Positions 1 to 9,263 of a stretch of 64,000 bases of DNA are shown here, piece by piece (position 1 is the first letter of the stretch; each line of letters starts with the position of its first letter). The DNA lies in the NCBI RefSeq assembly GCF_900156785.1, contig NZ_FTOP01000006.1, forward strand, positions 62,001 through 126,000, read 5' to 3'. A model generated the notes under the pieces. The model was not told the origin of the DNA, searched no databases, and saw only the letters and a list, made by a program, of their open reading frames with translations. A program made the position numbers and the translations under genes. This stretch comes from Belliella pelovolcani. GTDB lineage: Bacteria; Bacteroidota; Bacteroidia; Cytophagales; Cyclobacteriaceae.

Positions 1-904
1 CATGACGGGTGATCAATTCATCTATGAATGCAGCTTTTCTTAGTGTCTCAAGGTAAGTCTCTTTATCGAATTGTGTAGCTGACTTCTTGTTTTCCCATGA
101 ACCTGCGATGGTATAATAATGTAAAGAAAGCCCATCCATCATCCAAAGTGGGATATTCTTCATCAAGACTTCAGTCCAGTTATAATCCCAGTTGTTTGCA
201 CCACCAGCAATTTTGTAAAGTTTTGCTCCGCCATAATCTCTTGCGTAGGTAGCATATCTTCTGTACTCATTTGCATAATACTCTGGAGTCATGTTTCCTC
301 CACAGCCCCAGCTTTCGTTGCCCACACCCCAGTATTTGATATTCCAAGGTTCTTCTTGCCCATTTCTTCTTCTCAAATCTGCCATTGGACTTACACCATC
401 AAAGTTGATGTATTCTATCCACTTAGACATTTCCTCTACAGAACCAGAACCTACATTGCCTGTGATGTATGGCTCCGTTCCGATTTTCTTGGCGAAGTTC
501 ATGAACTCATGTGTACCAAAAGAATTGTCCTCAGTCACTCCACCCCAGTGGGTATTGATCATCTTAGGGCGATCAGCAGGATCGCCTATACCATCTGTCC
601 AATGGTATTCGTCGGCAAAGCAACCTCCTGGCCATCTCAAATTTGGGATTTCAAGATCAATTAAGGCTTGCATGACATCTTTTCGATAGCCATCTTCATT
701 GGGTATATCAGAGTTAGGTCCCACCCATATTCCTCCGTAAATATTTCTTCCCAAGTGTTCGGCAAAGTGACCATAGATATGTCTACTGATGGTTGTTTTA
801 CCTTGATCAGCATTGACGATTAGTCGGTTTTGAGCATTGGAAACAAAAGTTACCAGCAGGGCTGCTGCCAATAAAATCATTCCTTTTAAGCTTCTTGTCT
901 TCAT
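1..904 (-). CDS. alpha-L-arabinofuranosidase, GH51 (partial, C-terminus off window)
   Basis: Exo-acting glycosidase expected to release terminal alpha-L-arabinofuranose from arabinan side chains or arabino-oligosaccharides. Translating the minus strand from the ATG at 904 gives 301 residues open to the window edge, so the 3' part is missing. Residues 1-24 form a signal peptide ending near SNAQ, which points to the periplasm or outer membrane. GH51 motifs are clear: [17 protein letters not shown] (about 42-58), [14 protein letters not shown] (about 89-102) and [14 protein letters not shown], whose Glu197 is the expected acid/base. The nucleophile Glu lies beyond the edge. It is last in the visible leftward operon, 33 bp after the GH127 gene. 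It is a diverged paralogue of the complete GH51 gene at 4812-6404, so the two probably differ in linkage preference. Family assignment is confident; exact substrate is inferred from the locus. Confidence 0.93.
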   Translation of the reverse strand, partial: MKTRSLKGMILLAAALLVTFVSNAQNRLIVNADQGKTTISRHIYGHFAEHLGRNIYGGIWVGPNSDIPNEDGYRKDVMQALIDLEIPNLRWPGGCFADEYHWTDGIGDPADRPKMINTHWGGVTEDNSFGTHEFMNFAKKIGTEPYITGNVGSGSVEEMSKWIEYINFDGVSPMADLRRRNGQEEPWNIKYWGVGNESWGCGGNMTPEYYANEYRRYATYARDYGGAKLYKIAGGANNWDYNWTEVLMKNIPLWMMDGLSLHYYTIAGSWENKKSATQFDKETYLETLRKAAFIDELITRH

Positions 905-937
905 TTCTTATAGATTATAGGTTTATTGTAAAATGCA

Positions 938-3292
938 CTACATATTTCTTTTCATCAATCGGATATGATTCAATTTTGGAGTGGATTTACTTTCCACGCT
1001 TTCGATTTTCACATCTAAAGTTTCTCCATTGTAACCTGACAAATCATACTCTATGACAATAAGTTGGTCACTAGAACCGGCTAGACTTTCTGTTTTCAAA
1101 AGTTGTCCATTGATGTAAATATGAAAGGGCTGCGATGAATGGGTATTCAAGTAGGTAAAGCGCAAAACCTTACCCTCTTGCTCCTTATTTTTCAGCGTAT
1201 ATTGGAAATATTCGGAAGTAGTTCTCCAAAATCGACCATTCTCTTGACCTATTTGTGTGTTGGATCCTTTGAAACCATGCTCTGTTTCAGGTTGTTGCTC
1301 ACCGACTGCTACTTGATCGACTGTCATTTCTTCCAATCTTCGCATCCATTCATCTTTGGTATTTAGCTCTTTTTTGAATGCTTCTAGCTCTACATCTGCT
1401 ACTACTGGCCAATAAACTTGATACCTGCTATCATGAATTGAGTAGAAAGGAACAAGCTCAATGTCCTCCTCTAACTGATAAAACTGATTCGCTGCTAATA
1501 GGAATTTAAACTCATCTCCTTTTTGCTTCGGCATTGGTTGAATATCTTGTTTTAAAACAGGGCTCAGTTCTAATGGGATCATTTTTCCAGAAGCCACATG
1601 CCCCATTCTGCTGTCATCTGCAAAAAGTCCTTTTAGGTCTCCATCTCCTGTTTTTGCCGCCAATACAATCGGACCATGTGTAAAAGAATACCATGGTGAG
1701 CCATCAGGCATTTGTTCAGTCTTCGTTTCCATGGGAAGGGCTATTTGGATTTGATCTTTTGATGACCATTTGCCTGCAAGTAAAAAATACCCATACTTAT
1801 CTACTGTAATTTCCTGTTGTTTGCCATTGATAGCAACCTTCAAGTGTCCTTGTTTGACCCAGCTAGGATAGCGAACTTTAATTTTAAATTCTTTCCTGCC
1901 CCTGTGTGTAAATCCTATAGTGGTATTTTCTTCCTCTGGGAAATTGGTTGTTTGTATTACTTTTATGCCTTGCTCTTTCCAATCCAATTCGGAAGCTATG
2001 AATAGATTGACGAAAAGAATATCTTCTCGATAAGCATAGATGGCTTGTCCATATTTGGCATGGTTTTCTAATCCAGAACCTACACAACACCAGAAGTTTT
2101 CATGGGGCTGTGAATATACCCTGTAGTGTTGGGGCCGCATTGGGGTAAAGTATACAAAACCTCCTTTTTCGGGATGTTGGGTAGAAAGAATATGATTGAA
2201 AACAGCTCTTTCATAATAATCAATATACTTGCTATCAGGAGCAGTTTGAAATAGCATCTCTGAAAGTCTCAGCATATTGTAGGTATTGCAAGTCTCAGGC
2301 CCTTGTTCGGAAGAAAGCATGGAGGAGAAGTCTGCAGTAGGATGGAAATGTTCTCTGACACTATTTCCTCCAATGGATATCGATCTCTGATAGACCACAT
2401 TTTGCCAAAAATAATCTGAGGCATCATGGAGTTTTTCATCTTTGGCAACTTGAGCAATACGCTGAAATCCGATGACTTTGGGGATTTGTGTATTGGCATG
2501 CATGCCTGTTAGTCTGTCTTCTGAGTTTTTCAAAGGGTTTAGGACCTGTTGATGAGACATTTTCCTAGCCAATTCTAGGTATTTGGCTTCACCTGTTATC
2601 ACAGCAACATCTGCGAAAACTTCATTGAGCCCTCCATGTTCACTGATCAGCATTTCCTGAAACTGCTCCTCGGAAAAATTTTTCGTCAGTTCATAAAACC
2701 AATCTGACAATGCGATCAGCATGGGTTTGGCTATTTCCTTACCACCGATCCAATAAGCATCTCTCAGACCTGCATAAATTTTATGGATGTTGTATAAGGG
2801 TACCCAACGGTCATTGAGAGAAAAGCTCCCTGCTCTGATATTACCTGATCGGAGCTCTTCCCAAATTTGTCTTCCATTTGGAACGCCACTGAGATACCCC
2901 TTCCCATCCGCATCTTGAGCAAGTTTCAATTGCTCCAACATATAGTCAAGCCTTTGATCGATTTCTGGGTCCCCAGTGGATGCTAGCATCATGGACAAAG
3001 CAGAGAGGTAGTGGCCTCCAATATGCCCATCGAGACCAGTATTTTCCCAATTGCCATAATTGTCAGCAGCCCAAGGAATCCCTGCTTCCTTCATGTAAGG
3101 TGCAAGTAATCTATCCACATTCATGTCAAGGATATAGCGCTTATCTACTTCTTGGGCATAGAGGAAAGGACTCTCGAGTAATTTGACCTGATCCAATCCA
3201 AAAAACTGCACATAATCATTTTGAGCTGAACCCTTCAAAGTAAGGCTGAACCAAAAGGTAAACAATATGCATAATTTAAATTTATAGGTCAT
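938..3292 (-). CDS. beta-L-arabinofuranosidase, GH127 (DUF1680 family)
   Basis: Predicted exported beta-L-arabinofuranosidase, 784 residues. GH127 enzymes use a cysteine nucleophile held by a zinc site formed by Glu and three Cys. Here GPETCNTYNMLRLSE supplies the Glu-x-Cys pair and FWCCVGSGLENHAKYG the adjacent Cys-Cys with the following Glu, so the site looks intact. Other family blocks are HIGGHYLSALSMMLASTGD and SEHGGLNEVFADVAVITGE. The start is placed at the ATG at 3292, which opens directly into a signal peptide (TYKFKLCILFTFWFSLTLKGSAQ region) and lies 2 bp after the upstream GH43 stop. An in-frame start at 3316 would overlap that gene and add eight residues before the signal. It is translationally close-packed with its neighbours. 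beta-linked arabinofuranose is better known from plant glycoproteins than from arabinan, so substrate is uncertain. Some DUF1680 members have other activities. Confidence 0.9.
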   Translation of the reverse strand: MTYKFKLCILFTFWFSLTLKGSAQNDYVQFFGLDQVKLLESPFLYAQEVDKRYILDMNVDRLLAPYMKEAGIPWAADNYGNWENTGLDGHIGGHYLSALSMMLASTGDPEIDQRLDYMLEQLKLAQDADGKGYLSGVPNGRQIWEELRSGNIRAGSFSLNDRWVPLYNIHKIYAGLRDAYWIGGKEIAKPMLIALSDWFYELTKNFSEEQFQEMLISEHGGLNEVFADVAVITGEAKYLELARKMSHQQVLNPLKNSEDRLTGMHANTQIPKVIGFQRIAQVAKDEKLHDASDYFWQNVVYQRSISIGGNSVREHFHPTADFSSMLSSEQGPETCNTYNMLRLSEMLFQTAPDSKYIDYYERAVFNHILSTQHPEKGGFVYFTPMRPQHYRVYSQPHENFWCCVGSGLENHAKYGQAIYAYREDILFVNLFIASELDWKEQGIKVIQTTNFPEEENTTIGFTHRGRKEFKIKVRYPSWVKQGHLKVAINGKQQEITVDKYGYFLLAGKWSSKDQIQIALPMETKTEQMPDGSPWYSFTHGPIVLAAKTGDGDLKGLFADDSRMGHVASGKMIPLELSPVLKQDIQPMPKQKGDEFKFLLAANQFYQLEEDIELVPFYSIHDSRYQVYWPVVADVELEAFKKELNTKDEWMRRLEEMTVDQVAVGEQQPETEHGFKGSNTQIGQENGRFWRTTSEYFQYTLKNKEQEGKVLRFTYLNTHSSQPFHIYINGQLLKTESLAGSSDQLIVIEYDLSGYNGETLDVKIESVESKSTPKLNHIRLMKRNM

Positions 3293-3294
3293 AT

Positions 3295-4800
3295 TTATTG
3301 CTTTTTCTTGCCCCAAATGGCTGTTCCTTCATTATTGAGACCAGTGTAAATGATACTTTCTACTCTGTTTTCCCAATCATATTCCACATCTACATAGACT
3401 TTGTCTATAAATGCGCCATTCCCATAATTCAAGGTCAACCACGGTTTCTCGTAAGACCATACATTGTTAGCATCAGCGCCAATGGTACCATCTTCATTGA
3501 GCCTAAGGTCAGCTGAAACTTGATGATCAGGCAAAAATTGTTCTTCCGCGTACCCAGGCACGACCCTATACCCTAGAATGATCTGCTCCCACGTCCCAAC
3601 GATATCCTCTCTATTAATTTCTTTTGGCGCAAGATTCGCAAATCTCTGTGGTGAAGCTACTGGCCAGCCATCTTCGGTCCAATAGATTTTTCTGACATGT
3701 TTGATCATATAAAATCTATCTGTTGAAGGTCTTCCTTGGTGTGCGATATAAAACTGATCTCCATCTCTGAATATTGCATTGTGAGCTACACCTTGCCAAC
3801 CTCCGTGACCTTGAAATCTATACGGTGCCACGATCATCGGTCCATTATCCTCTTCACCATTCATATCTCTTCCATTGAAATCTAAAAATGGGCCTGTGGG
3901 ACTAGTTGATCTTCCTACTCGGATATTGTATTTGGTTTCCAACCAATCATAAGATAGGAACATGTAATAATAGCCAGTGGCTTCATTAAAAATAACTTCT
4001 GGGGCTTCTATATTCCCATTGATTCTACCTCCTGTGAAACCTCTTTGAATTATTCTTCTGCCTTTGTCATTTTGGGTCTTGGCTAGACCTGTCTCTGGGT
4101 TCAACTCTAATACATAAAGGCCATCGTAGGCAGATCCATAGTACATCCAATGTCTCCCTTCTAGATCTATGATTACAGCTGGATCGATCGCATTGGTTAT
4201 GGGTGTACTTGTCGTGGATGTTACCACCAAGCCTCTTTCTTCCCATGGTCCTTCTATGTTATCTGAAACTAATAGCCCTGTGGCACTCAACCTGAATGTG
4301 GAGGATGATTGAGAATAATACAGCCTGTATTCTTCATCAACTTTGATGATGTAAGGAGCCCAAACATTGTCAAAAGGCTCTCCACCATTTTGTCTGATAA
4401 AATTGACTCCACCCTGAGGTCTTCCATTATAAGCCCAACCTCTAAACTCCCATGCTACCAAATCACGGGACCTTCTAACTTGAATCCCAACCCTAGACAA
4501 AGGCTGTCCATAAGCTACATCCGTTCCAAAGCTATAGAACCATTCTCCGTCTTTGATTACAGATGGATCATGGGAATTATATGGCCCCCATTGACTAACA
4601 AATTGAAAAGAAGAAATTTGACCGTACGAGTCTTGTATTTCTTCCAACGGTACCGGAACTCCTTGTACAGGCGTAGGTCCAGTGGGACCTGTAGGTGGTT
4701 CTGAGCTAGGAGCTTCATCAGGCGCTTCACTACAAGAAAGAATCAATCCCATGGTAAGCACTAAGAGAAAAAAGCGATATGTAATTGATCTAGCTAGCAT
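3295..4800 (-). CDS. GH43 arabinanase/arabinosidase, lipoprotein
   Basis: Five-bladed propeller glycosidase of family GH43, probably an endo-1,5-alpha-L-arabinanase or related exo-enzyme. A lipoprotein signal ends at LILSC, with Cys23 as the lipidated residue, followed by a Pro/Thr/Gly-rich linker (about 28-47), so it is probably anchored at the outer membrane. The three GH43 acidic positions are visible: Asp in NSHDPSVIKDGEW (base), Asp in NAIDPAVIIDLEGRHWMYYG (pKa modulator) and Glu in GNIEAPEVIFNEATGYYYMF (acid). GVAHNAIFRDGDQFYIAHQGR matches the late-blade His motif of arabinanases. Residues from about 400 to 501 form an extra C-terminal beta-rich domain, as in larger two-domain bacterial arabinanases. 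It lies 11 bp downstream of the GH51 gene. It shares the catalytic core with the single-domain GH43 at 6426-7424 but is 170 residues longer. Confidence 0.92.
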   Translation of the reverse strand: MLARSITYRFFLLVLTMGLILSCSEAPDEAPSSEPPTGPTGPTPVQGVPVPLEEIQDSYGQISSFQFVSQWGPYNSHDPSVIKDGEWFYSFGTDVAYGQPLSRVGIQVRRSRDLVAWEFRGWAYNGRPQGGVNFIRQNGGEPFDNVWAPYIIKVDEEYRLYYSQSSSTFRLSATGLLVSDNIEGPWEERGLVVTSTTSTPITNAIDPAVIIDLEGRHWMYYGSAYDGLYVLELNPETGLAKTQNDKGRRIIQRGFTGGRINGNIEAPEVIFNEATGYYYMFLSYDWLETKYNIRVGRSTSPTGPFLDFNGRDMNGEEDNGPMIVAPYRFQGHGGWQGVAHNAIFRDGDQFYIAHQGRPSTDRFYMIKHVRKIYWTEDGWPVASPQRFANLAPKEINREDIVGTWEQIILGYRVVPGYAEEQFLPDHQVSADLRLNEDGTIGADANNVWSYEKPWLTLNYGNGAFIDKVYVDVEYDWENRVESIIYTGLNNEGTAIWGKKKQ

Positions 4801-4811
4801 CTTAAAAGGGA

Positions 4812-6404
4812 TTACTTGATTTTCGCTTTTATCATCGTGTAGGAATGCGCTGGGAAGGTGTAGGTTACTTTTCCACCTTTCCCTTTGAGAGACTTTGTTT
4901 TAGTATCCACAGTAGTTTTCCCAAAATCATTCATGGATTTGATATCTGGACCATTTACCTCAAACACCTCAAAATCTCCTGTAAACTCGCCTTCAAAAGC
5001 TAAAATATCAGTTGTAATTGCTTTATCCTTATGTCTATTGACTACATTGATGATGACCTCGTCGCCGTTCATAGTGGCGGAAACGTCTAAATAAGGCACA
5101 TTCTTCAAATTAGCCCTTTGTTCTCCTAGACCCAAGGCAAAATCACCCGTATTGTAAGTTTCAGAATCTACATAGACATCTAAAGCAGTACCATGCGCAT
5201 GCTGAGCAAACAATGCCAAAGGGTGATAAATCGTCTGTAGAAAAAGCCCTTCTTCGTTTGTAAAAATTGGAGCGATTACATTGACCAATTGAGCCATATT
5301 TGCAATTTTCACTACATCTGCATTCCTAATAAATGCATTCAAGAATGAGGCTATCACCAATGCATCCTCTAGGTTATACCTTTCTTCTAAAGCAATATCA
5401 CCTGACATGGTCTCAGAGGACCTCCATCTGTACCAAATATTGTATTCATCCCATGCGATGTATATAGGGTCTTTCCCTTTCCTATTGGCTCTCGTCATGG
5501 CTTCATCAATCATGCCTTTTACCAGGTGGGTTCTTTCCTCCAAAACCAAAGGAGAGGCAACAAATGCGTAATAATTATCCTCTACATTACCTACATACAT
5601 GTGTAAAGCAAGGTAATCTACCACATCTTTGAGCTCGTCAATCACTACCCTATTCCAATGCATAGGGTTAGCACCTGGGTAAAAATTAGAAGAACCAGCA
5701 GCAACCAACTTGATTGAAGGATCTGTCAATTTCATCAACTTACCAGCTTCTCGGGCTTTTTTGGCATAATCTTCAGCACTGAGATGTCCCATTTGCCAAG
5801 GGCCATCCATTTCGTTTCCCAAGCTCCAATACTTGATATTGTGAGGTTTTTCATATCCATGCTTTTTTCTTAACTCAGCATAATATGGGCCTGATTCAAC
5901 ATTGGTGTATTCTACCCATTGTTGAGCTTCTAGGATGCTTCCTGTGCCTAAGTTTACAGCAAAATATGGTTCTGTATTCATCAACTTGGCATAATCCATG
6001 AACTCATTGGTACCAAATTGATTTGATTCAAGACGACTCCAGGCTAACTCTAATCGAGTGGGTCTATCCTCTCTAGGGCCTACACCATCTTTCCAATTAT
6101 AATTGGAGACAAAGTTTCCTCCTGGGTATCTGGTTAAGGAGACATTCAGGCCTTTGACCGCTTCAAGCACATCTAGCCTGAAGCCATTTTCATCTGAAAG
6201 CGGATTTCCGGGGTCGTAGATACCTCCATAAACACATCGTCCAAGGTGTTCTACAAAATTTCCATAGATTTTCTTGTCTACTTCACCAATCTTACGATCT
6301 AGGTCGATTTTAATTCTAGCATTTTGGGCAGGTGATGTGGCTGAGAAACCAAACATCACACTGCAAAATGCTAAGCCTGTGGTCATTTTTTTGAAATCAA
6401 ACAT
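4812..6404 (-). CDS. alpha-L-arabinofuranosidase, GH51
   Basis: Complete 530-residue GH51 exo-enzyme that should remove alpha-1,2/1,3/1,5 arabinofuranosyl residues. The N-terminus carries a signal peptide ending near SPAQ (about residue 27), so unlike many GH51 enzymes this one is exported. Motifs: KKIYGNFVEHLGRCVYGGIY, LTRYPGGNFVSNYNWKDGVG, and IKYWSLGNEMDGPWQMGH, whose Glu is the acid/base. IYIAWDEYNIWYRW supplies the second Glu as nucleophile. The C-terminal roughly 150 residues form the usual beta-sandwich, ending in YTFPAHSYTMIKAKIK. It sits 21 bp after the upstream GH43 stop and 11 bp before the next gene, so it is co-transcribed. The complete length and both catalytic residues give high confidence in the family. 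Confidence 0.95.
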   Translation of the reverse strand: MFDFKKMTTGLAFCSVMFGFSATSPAQNARIKIDLDRKIGEVDKKIYGNFVEHLGRCVYGGIYDPGNPLSDENGFRLDVLEAVKGLNVSLTRYPGGNFVSNYNWKDGVGPREDRPTRLELAWSRLESNQFGTNEFMDYAKLMNTEPYFAVNLGTGSILEAQQWVEYTNVESGPYYAELRKKHGYEKPHNIKYWSLGNEMDGPWQMGHLSAEDYAKKAREAGKLMKLTDPSIKLVAAGSSNFYPGANPMHWNRVVIDELKDVVDYLALHMYVGNVEDNYYAFVASPLVLEERTHLVKGMIDEAMTRANRKGKDPIYIAWDEYNIWYRWRSSETMSGDIALEERYNLEDALVIASFLNAFIRNADVVKIANMAQLVNVIAPIFTNEEGLFLQTIYHPLALFAQHAHGTALDVYVDSETYNTGDFALGLGEQRANLKNVPYLDVSATMNGDEVIINVVNRHKDKAITTDILAFEGEFTGDFEVFEVNGPDIKSMNDFGKTTVDTKTKSLKGKGGKVTYTFPAHSYTMIKAKIK

Positions 6405-6425
6405 TTTAATTAGGGTTAATTATTC

Positions 6426-7424
6426 TTATTCTTCCAATTTCACTATAGGCCAGCCATCACTGTCCCATTTCATTTCTCTGATCAATAATTTTGATCTTCC
6501 ATTGTCATGTGCATCGTAGCCATGAAATATCAAGTAATCCTGCTTGTCAAATGTATAAGCAGAGTTATGCCCTACTCCATGCCAGTCAGCATTTCCTTCA
6601 AGCACCAATGTGCCTCCTCCTTCAAACATGCTTTTATCGAATCTATCTAAGTAAGGACCTTTCACATCTTTGGATCTACCTACCACCATTTTGTAAGTAC
6701 TATTCACTCCTCTACAGCAATAATCAAAAGACACAAAGAGGTAATACCAGCCATCCTTTTTAAATATAAAAGGAGCTTCCACAGCCCCATCACCTGGATT
6801 TCGATCATCCAATTCGAAAGATCTTTCTCTTCTTGAGATAGTATACCAGTCTTCTGGTCCATTTTGGACTGTTTTGAGGTCATCGGCAAGCTTGACAAGT
6901 TTCATCCCATTCCAGAAAGACCCGTAATTCAACCAAGGCGTACCCGCTTCATCAAATACCAAGTTAGGATCAATCGCATTCCAGAGATCTCTACCTGGCA
7001 CTGATTGGATAACAATACCTTTATCTTCCCATTTGAAATCAGGGGAAGTTGGATCTAAAGTCTTATTCACTGCTAAACCTATAGCAGAAGTATTTTTGGC
7101 AAAAGCAGATACTGAATAGTAGAGGTAATATCGATCATTGTGAAAAGTAATATCAGGTGCCCAAATATGGTTTTTAAATTCAGGGTTGATATCATTCGCC
7201 CAAGTCGGTGCTTCAGCAAATACAGGGGCTTCTCTTTTCCACTGTTTTAAGTCTGGCGACGACCAGACAGCCACTCCAAAGCCAGTGCAAAAAAGGTAAA
7301 AGGTATCTCCTTGCTTGATCACTACTGGGTCATGGACAGGAATATCAGTCCTATATTCTGAATCTTGTGCTTGAGATGCAGAAAAAATAAAAAAAGCAAT
7401 TATGGTTATTAGGAAGGTTTTCAT
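6426..7424 (-). CDS. arabinan endo-1,5-alpha-L-arabinosidase, GH43
   Basis: Single-domain GH43 endo-arabinanase, 332 residues including a signal peptide (1-19, ending SQAQ). Catalytic positions are Asp32 in VHDPVVIKQGDTFYLF, Asp in WNAIDPNLVFDEAGTPWLNYGSFW, and Glu in GAVEAPFIFKKDGWYYLFVS. GVGHNSAYTF and DYLIFHGYDA match the calcium-associated His region of AbnA/Abn2-type arabinanases. A CC pair in DYCCRGVNSTYKM is typical of Bacteroidota and Bacillus arabinanases and lies near the binding cleft. Family knowledge predicts internal cleavage of the alpha-1,5-linked backbone. It is the first hydrolase gene after susD, separated by 252 bp holding a strong hairpin, so its expression may be lower than or separate from that of susCD. 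Confidence 0.94.
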   Translation of the reverse strand: MKTFLITIIAFFIFSASQAQDSEYRTDIPVHDPVVIKQGDTFYLFCTGFGVAVWSSPDLKQWKREAPVFAEAPTWANDINPEFKNHIWAPDITFHNDRYYLYYSVSAFAKNTSAIGLAVNKTLDPTSPDFKWEDKGIVIQSVPGRDLWNAIDPNLVFDEAGTPWLNYGSFWNGMKLVKLADDLKTVQNGPEDWYTISRRERSFELDDRNPGDGAVEAPFIFKKDGWYYLFVSFDYCCRGVNSTYKMVVGRSKDVKGPYLDRFDKSMFEGGGTLVLEGNADWHGVGHNSAYTFDKQDYLIFHGYDAHDNGRSKLLIREMKWDSDGWPIVKLEE

Positions 7425-7512
7425 TTTGGGTTGGGATTATGTAAACATTCAAAATACATCACTCCAATCAGCCAAGGATGTTACTGCTATTTTCAAATAG
7501 AGCAGACTTTTG

Positions 7513-7544
7513 AAAAAAGTAAGGTAGAAATCTACCTTACTTTT
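7513..7544 (-). terminator. hairpin after susD
   Basis: A perfect 14-bp inverted repeat (7515-7528 pairing with 7531-7544, 2-nt loop) lies in the 252-bp gap between susD and the first GH43 gene. On the minus strand the stem is followed by six T (7518-7513), the form of a Rho-independent terminator or attenuator. Readthrough would still allow expression of the five downstream hydrolases. Opposite polarity also gives a short T run, so it may act in both directions. Confidence 0.75.
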
Positions 7545-7676
7545 ATTCAGATGTATTATAGGTTTGAGATTGAAAGTAAGGCTATGAGCCTTTATGATTT
7601 GAAAGGATGTAGGAAGAAAGGCGAGGCTCTTGGCTAAATAAACCAAGAACCCGCTTTTACAAAACTACTTACCCTA

Positions 7677-9233
7677 TTAATTATTCGCGCTATTTGGAGA
7701 CAGGTTAGGATTGTTGTCCAATTCACCCTGAGGTATAGGCATGTATTGATTGCCTTGTGTCCAAGTATTGAACTCAGCATCTCTACTTCTCAAGAAGGCT
7801 ACTTTTTGAGGATCGTTAAACCAACCCCATCTGATGAGGTCATTGATTCGCTGACCTTCAATTGCAAACTCCAAGAATCTTTCATGCGCAATTTGATCTC
7901 TCATTTGAGCTTGGTTCATTCCTGGCTTGACAGTAGCAAGATTAGGAAGTCTTGCCCTATCTCTCACTTGTTGGATAAATCCATAAGCCTCTTGTGTTCT
8001 TCCCAATTCATTGAGTGCTTCTGCATGTAGCATCAAAATATCTGCATATCTGAGCACTCGATAATTGATTCCTGATCTAAATTGAGGCTCGACAGAAGGT
8101 CCAAAACCATCATTGGTATATTTTCTTGGATAGATTTCATCTGGACCGTAAGGCCACTCATCATTATAAAGCCTTGTGCTATTTTCAGTTGGTTCAAATG
8201 AAGCAATAGTCGCAAGCAGCCTTGGGTCTTTTCTACCATCTACGGTAGCTTCCAAGTGGAAATCATTGTAAAGTGCTCTGGTAGGCAAGAAATCGTTGAA
8301 TCCATAACCTCTTGCGGCGTAGGTGATTGCTTGTGCAGACACTTGCGTCCAGTTGGCATTTGGATTACCTCCCCAGTTCAGTTCAGAGCCCCCTACTTCT
8401 TCAGGTGTGGCGAATTGTACTTCGAAGAGAGACTCTGCATTATTTTCAGTTCTCGGGTCAAAATTGTCCCTATAATTCTCCATTAACCTGTAAGGTCCAT
8501 GTTGACCAGCGATCAATTCTTCAAATTGAACCGCGGCTTCTGCCCATCTCTGTCTGTAGACTAATGCTTTTCCGAGCATTCCAGTAGCCGCGCCTGAAGT
8601 AGCTCTACCCACATGCCCTCTATCTGGACCAGTTACATTTTGGTAATTAACAGGAAGATTAGCTTTAGCATTGGTGAAATCAGAAATGATTTGATTCCAA
8701 ATATCTTCCTCTGAAGCCGTGCTAGGATAAAATTCTGATCTATCAGCAGGTAGTGTAGTGATTAGAGGAACTTCTTTGTAGAAATTCGCCAAATTAAAAT
8801 ATGCCAACCCTCTCAAGAAATAAGCTTGACCCAACACCCTATTTTTGAGATCTTGATTCATGTCAATATCAGGCACATTGCCTAAAACTTGATTTGCTCT
8901 CCAGACCATTTGATAATGTGCCTCCCATACCCAAGCAACAGGACCTGATGTAGTAGGGATTGTAAAATTGGCTACCAGCATCAGATCTGGCCAAGGACTA
9001 TCGCCTTGGATATCATCTCCTCGTCCATCCATCAAGGAAGGAAACATTCTCATGTAGGTACCATCTATCATCAAACTGTTGTAGATAGAGTTCACGGCAG
9101 CCACAGCATCAGCCTCTGTTTGCCAAAAAGTTCCCGTAGTAGGTATATTAGGGTTTGTAAGTTCCAATTGTGAGTCGCAGCTAGCTCCTGCTAACATCGC
9201 GCCTGCCAAAAGGGTATATATATACTTTTTCAT
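7677..9233 (-). CDS. SusD/RagB-family glycan-binding lipoprotein
   Basis: Surface lipoprotein that caps the SusC barrel and captures oligosaccharides, here probably arabinan fragments. The 518-residue protein begins with a lipoprotein signal, MKKYIYTLLAGAMLAGASC, with Cys19 as the lipid anchor. The N-terminal SusD domain has the expected helical start (LTNPNIPTTGTFWQTEADAVAAV region) and TPR-like helices such as GQAYFLRGLAYFNLANFYKEVPLI. The C-terminal family signature is RINDLIRWGWFNDPQKVAF near residue 465. It follows susC by 30 bp on the same strand, the invariant order for these pairs. The stop is followed by a strong hairpin. Family is certain; ligand is inferred from the surrounding GH43/GH51/GH127 genes. 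Confidence 0.97.
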   Translation of the reverse strand: MKKYIYTLLAGAMLAGASCDSQLELTNPNIPTTGTFWQTEADAVAAVNSIYNSLMIDGTYMRMFPSLMDGRGDDIQGDSPWPDLMLVANFTIPTTSGPVAWVWEAHYQMVWRANQVLGNVPDIDMNQDLKNRVLGQAYFLRGLAYFNLANFYKEVPLITTLPADRSEFYPSTASEEDIWNQIISDFTNAKANLPVNYQNVTGPDRGHVGRATSGAATGMLGKALVYRQRWAEAAVQFEELIAGQHGPYRLMENYRDNFDPRTENNAESLFEVQFATPEEVGGSELNWGGNPNANWTQVSAQAITYAARGYGFNDFLPTRALYNDFHLEATVDGRKDPRLLATIASFEPTENSTRLYNDEWPYGPDEIYPRKYTNDGFGPSVEPQFRSGINYRVLRYADILMLHAEALNELGRTQEAYGFIQQVRDRARLPNLATVKPGMNQAQMRDQIAHERFLEFAIEGQRINDLIRWGWFNDPQKVAFLRSRDAEFNTWTQGNQYMPIPQGELDNNPNLSPNSANN

Positions 9234-9263
9234 AATTAGATTATTTTGGTTGAAAACGATGTC

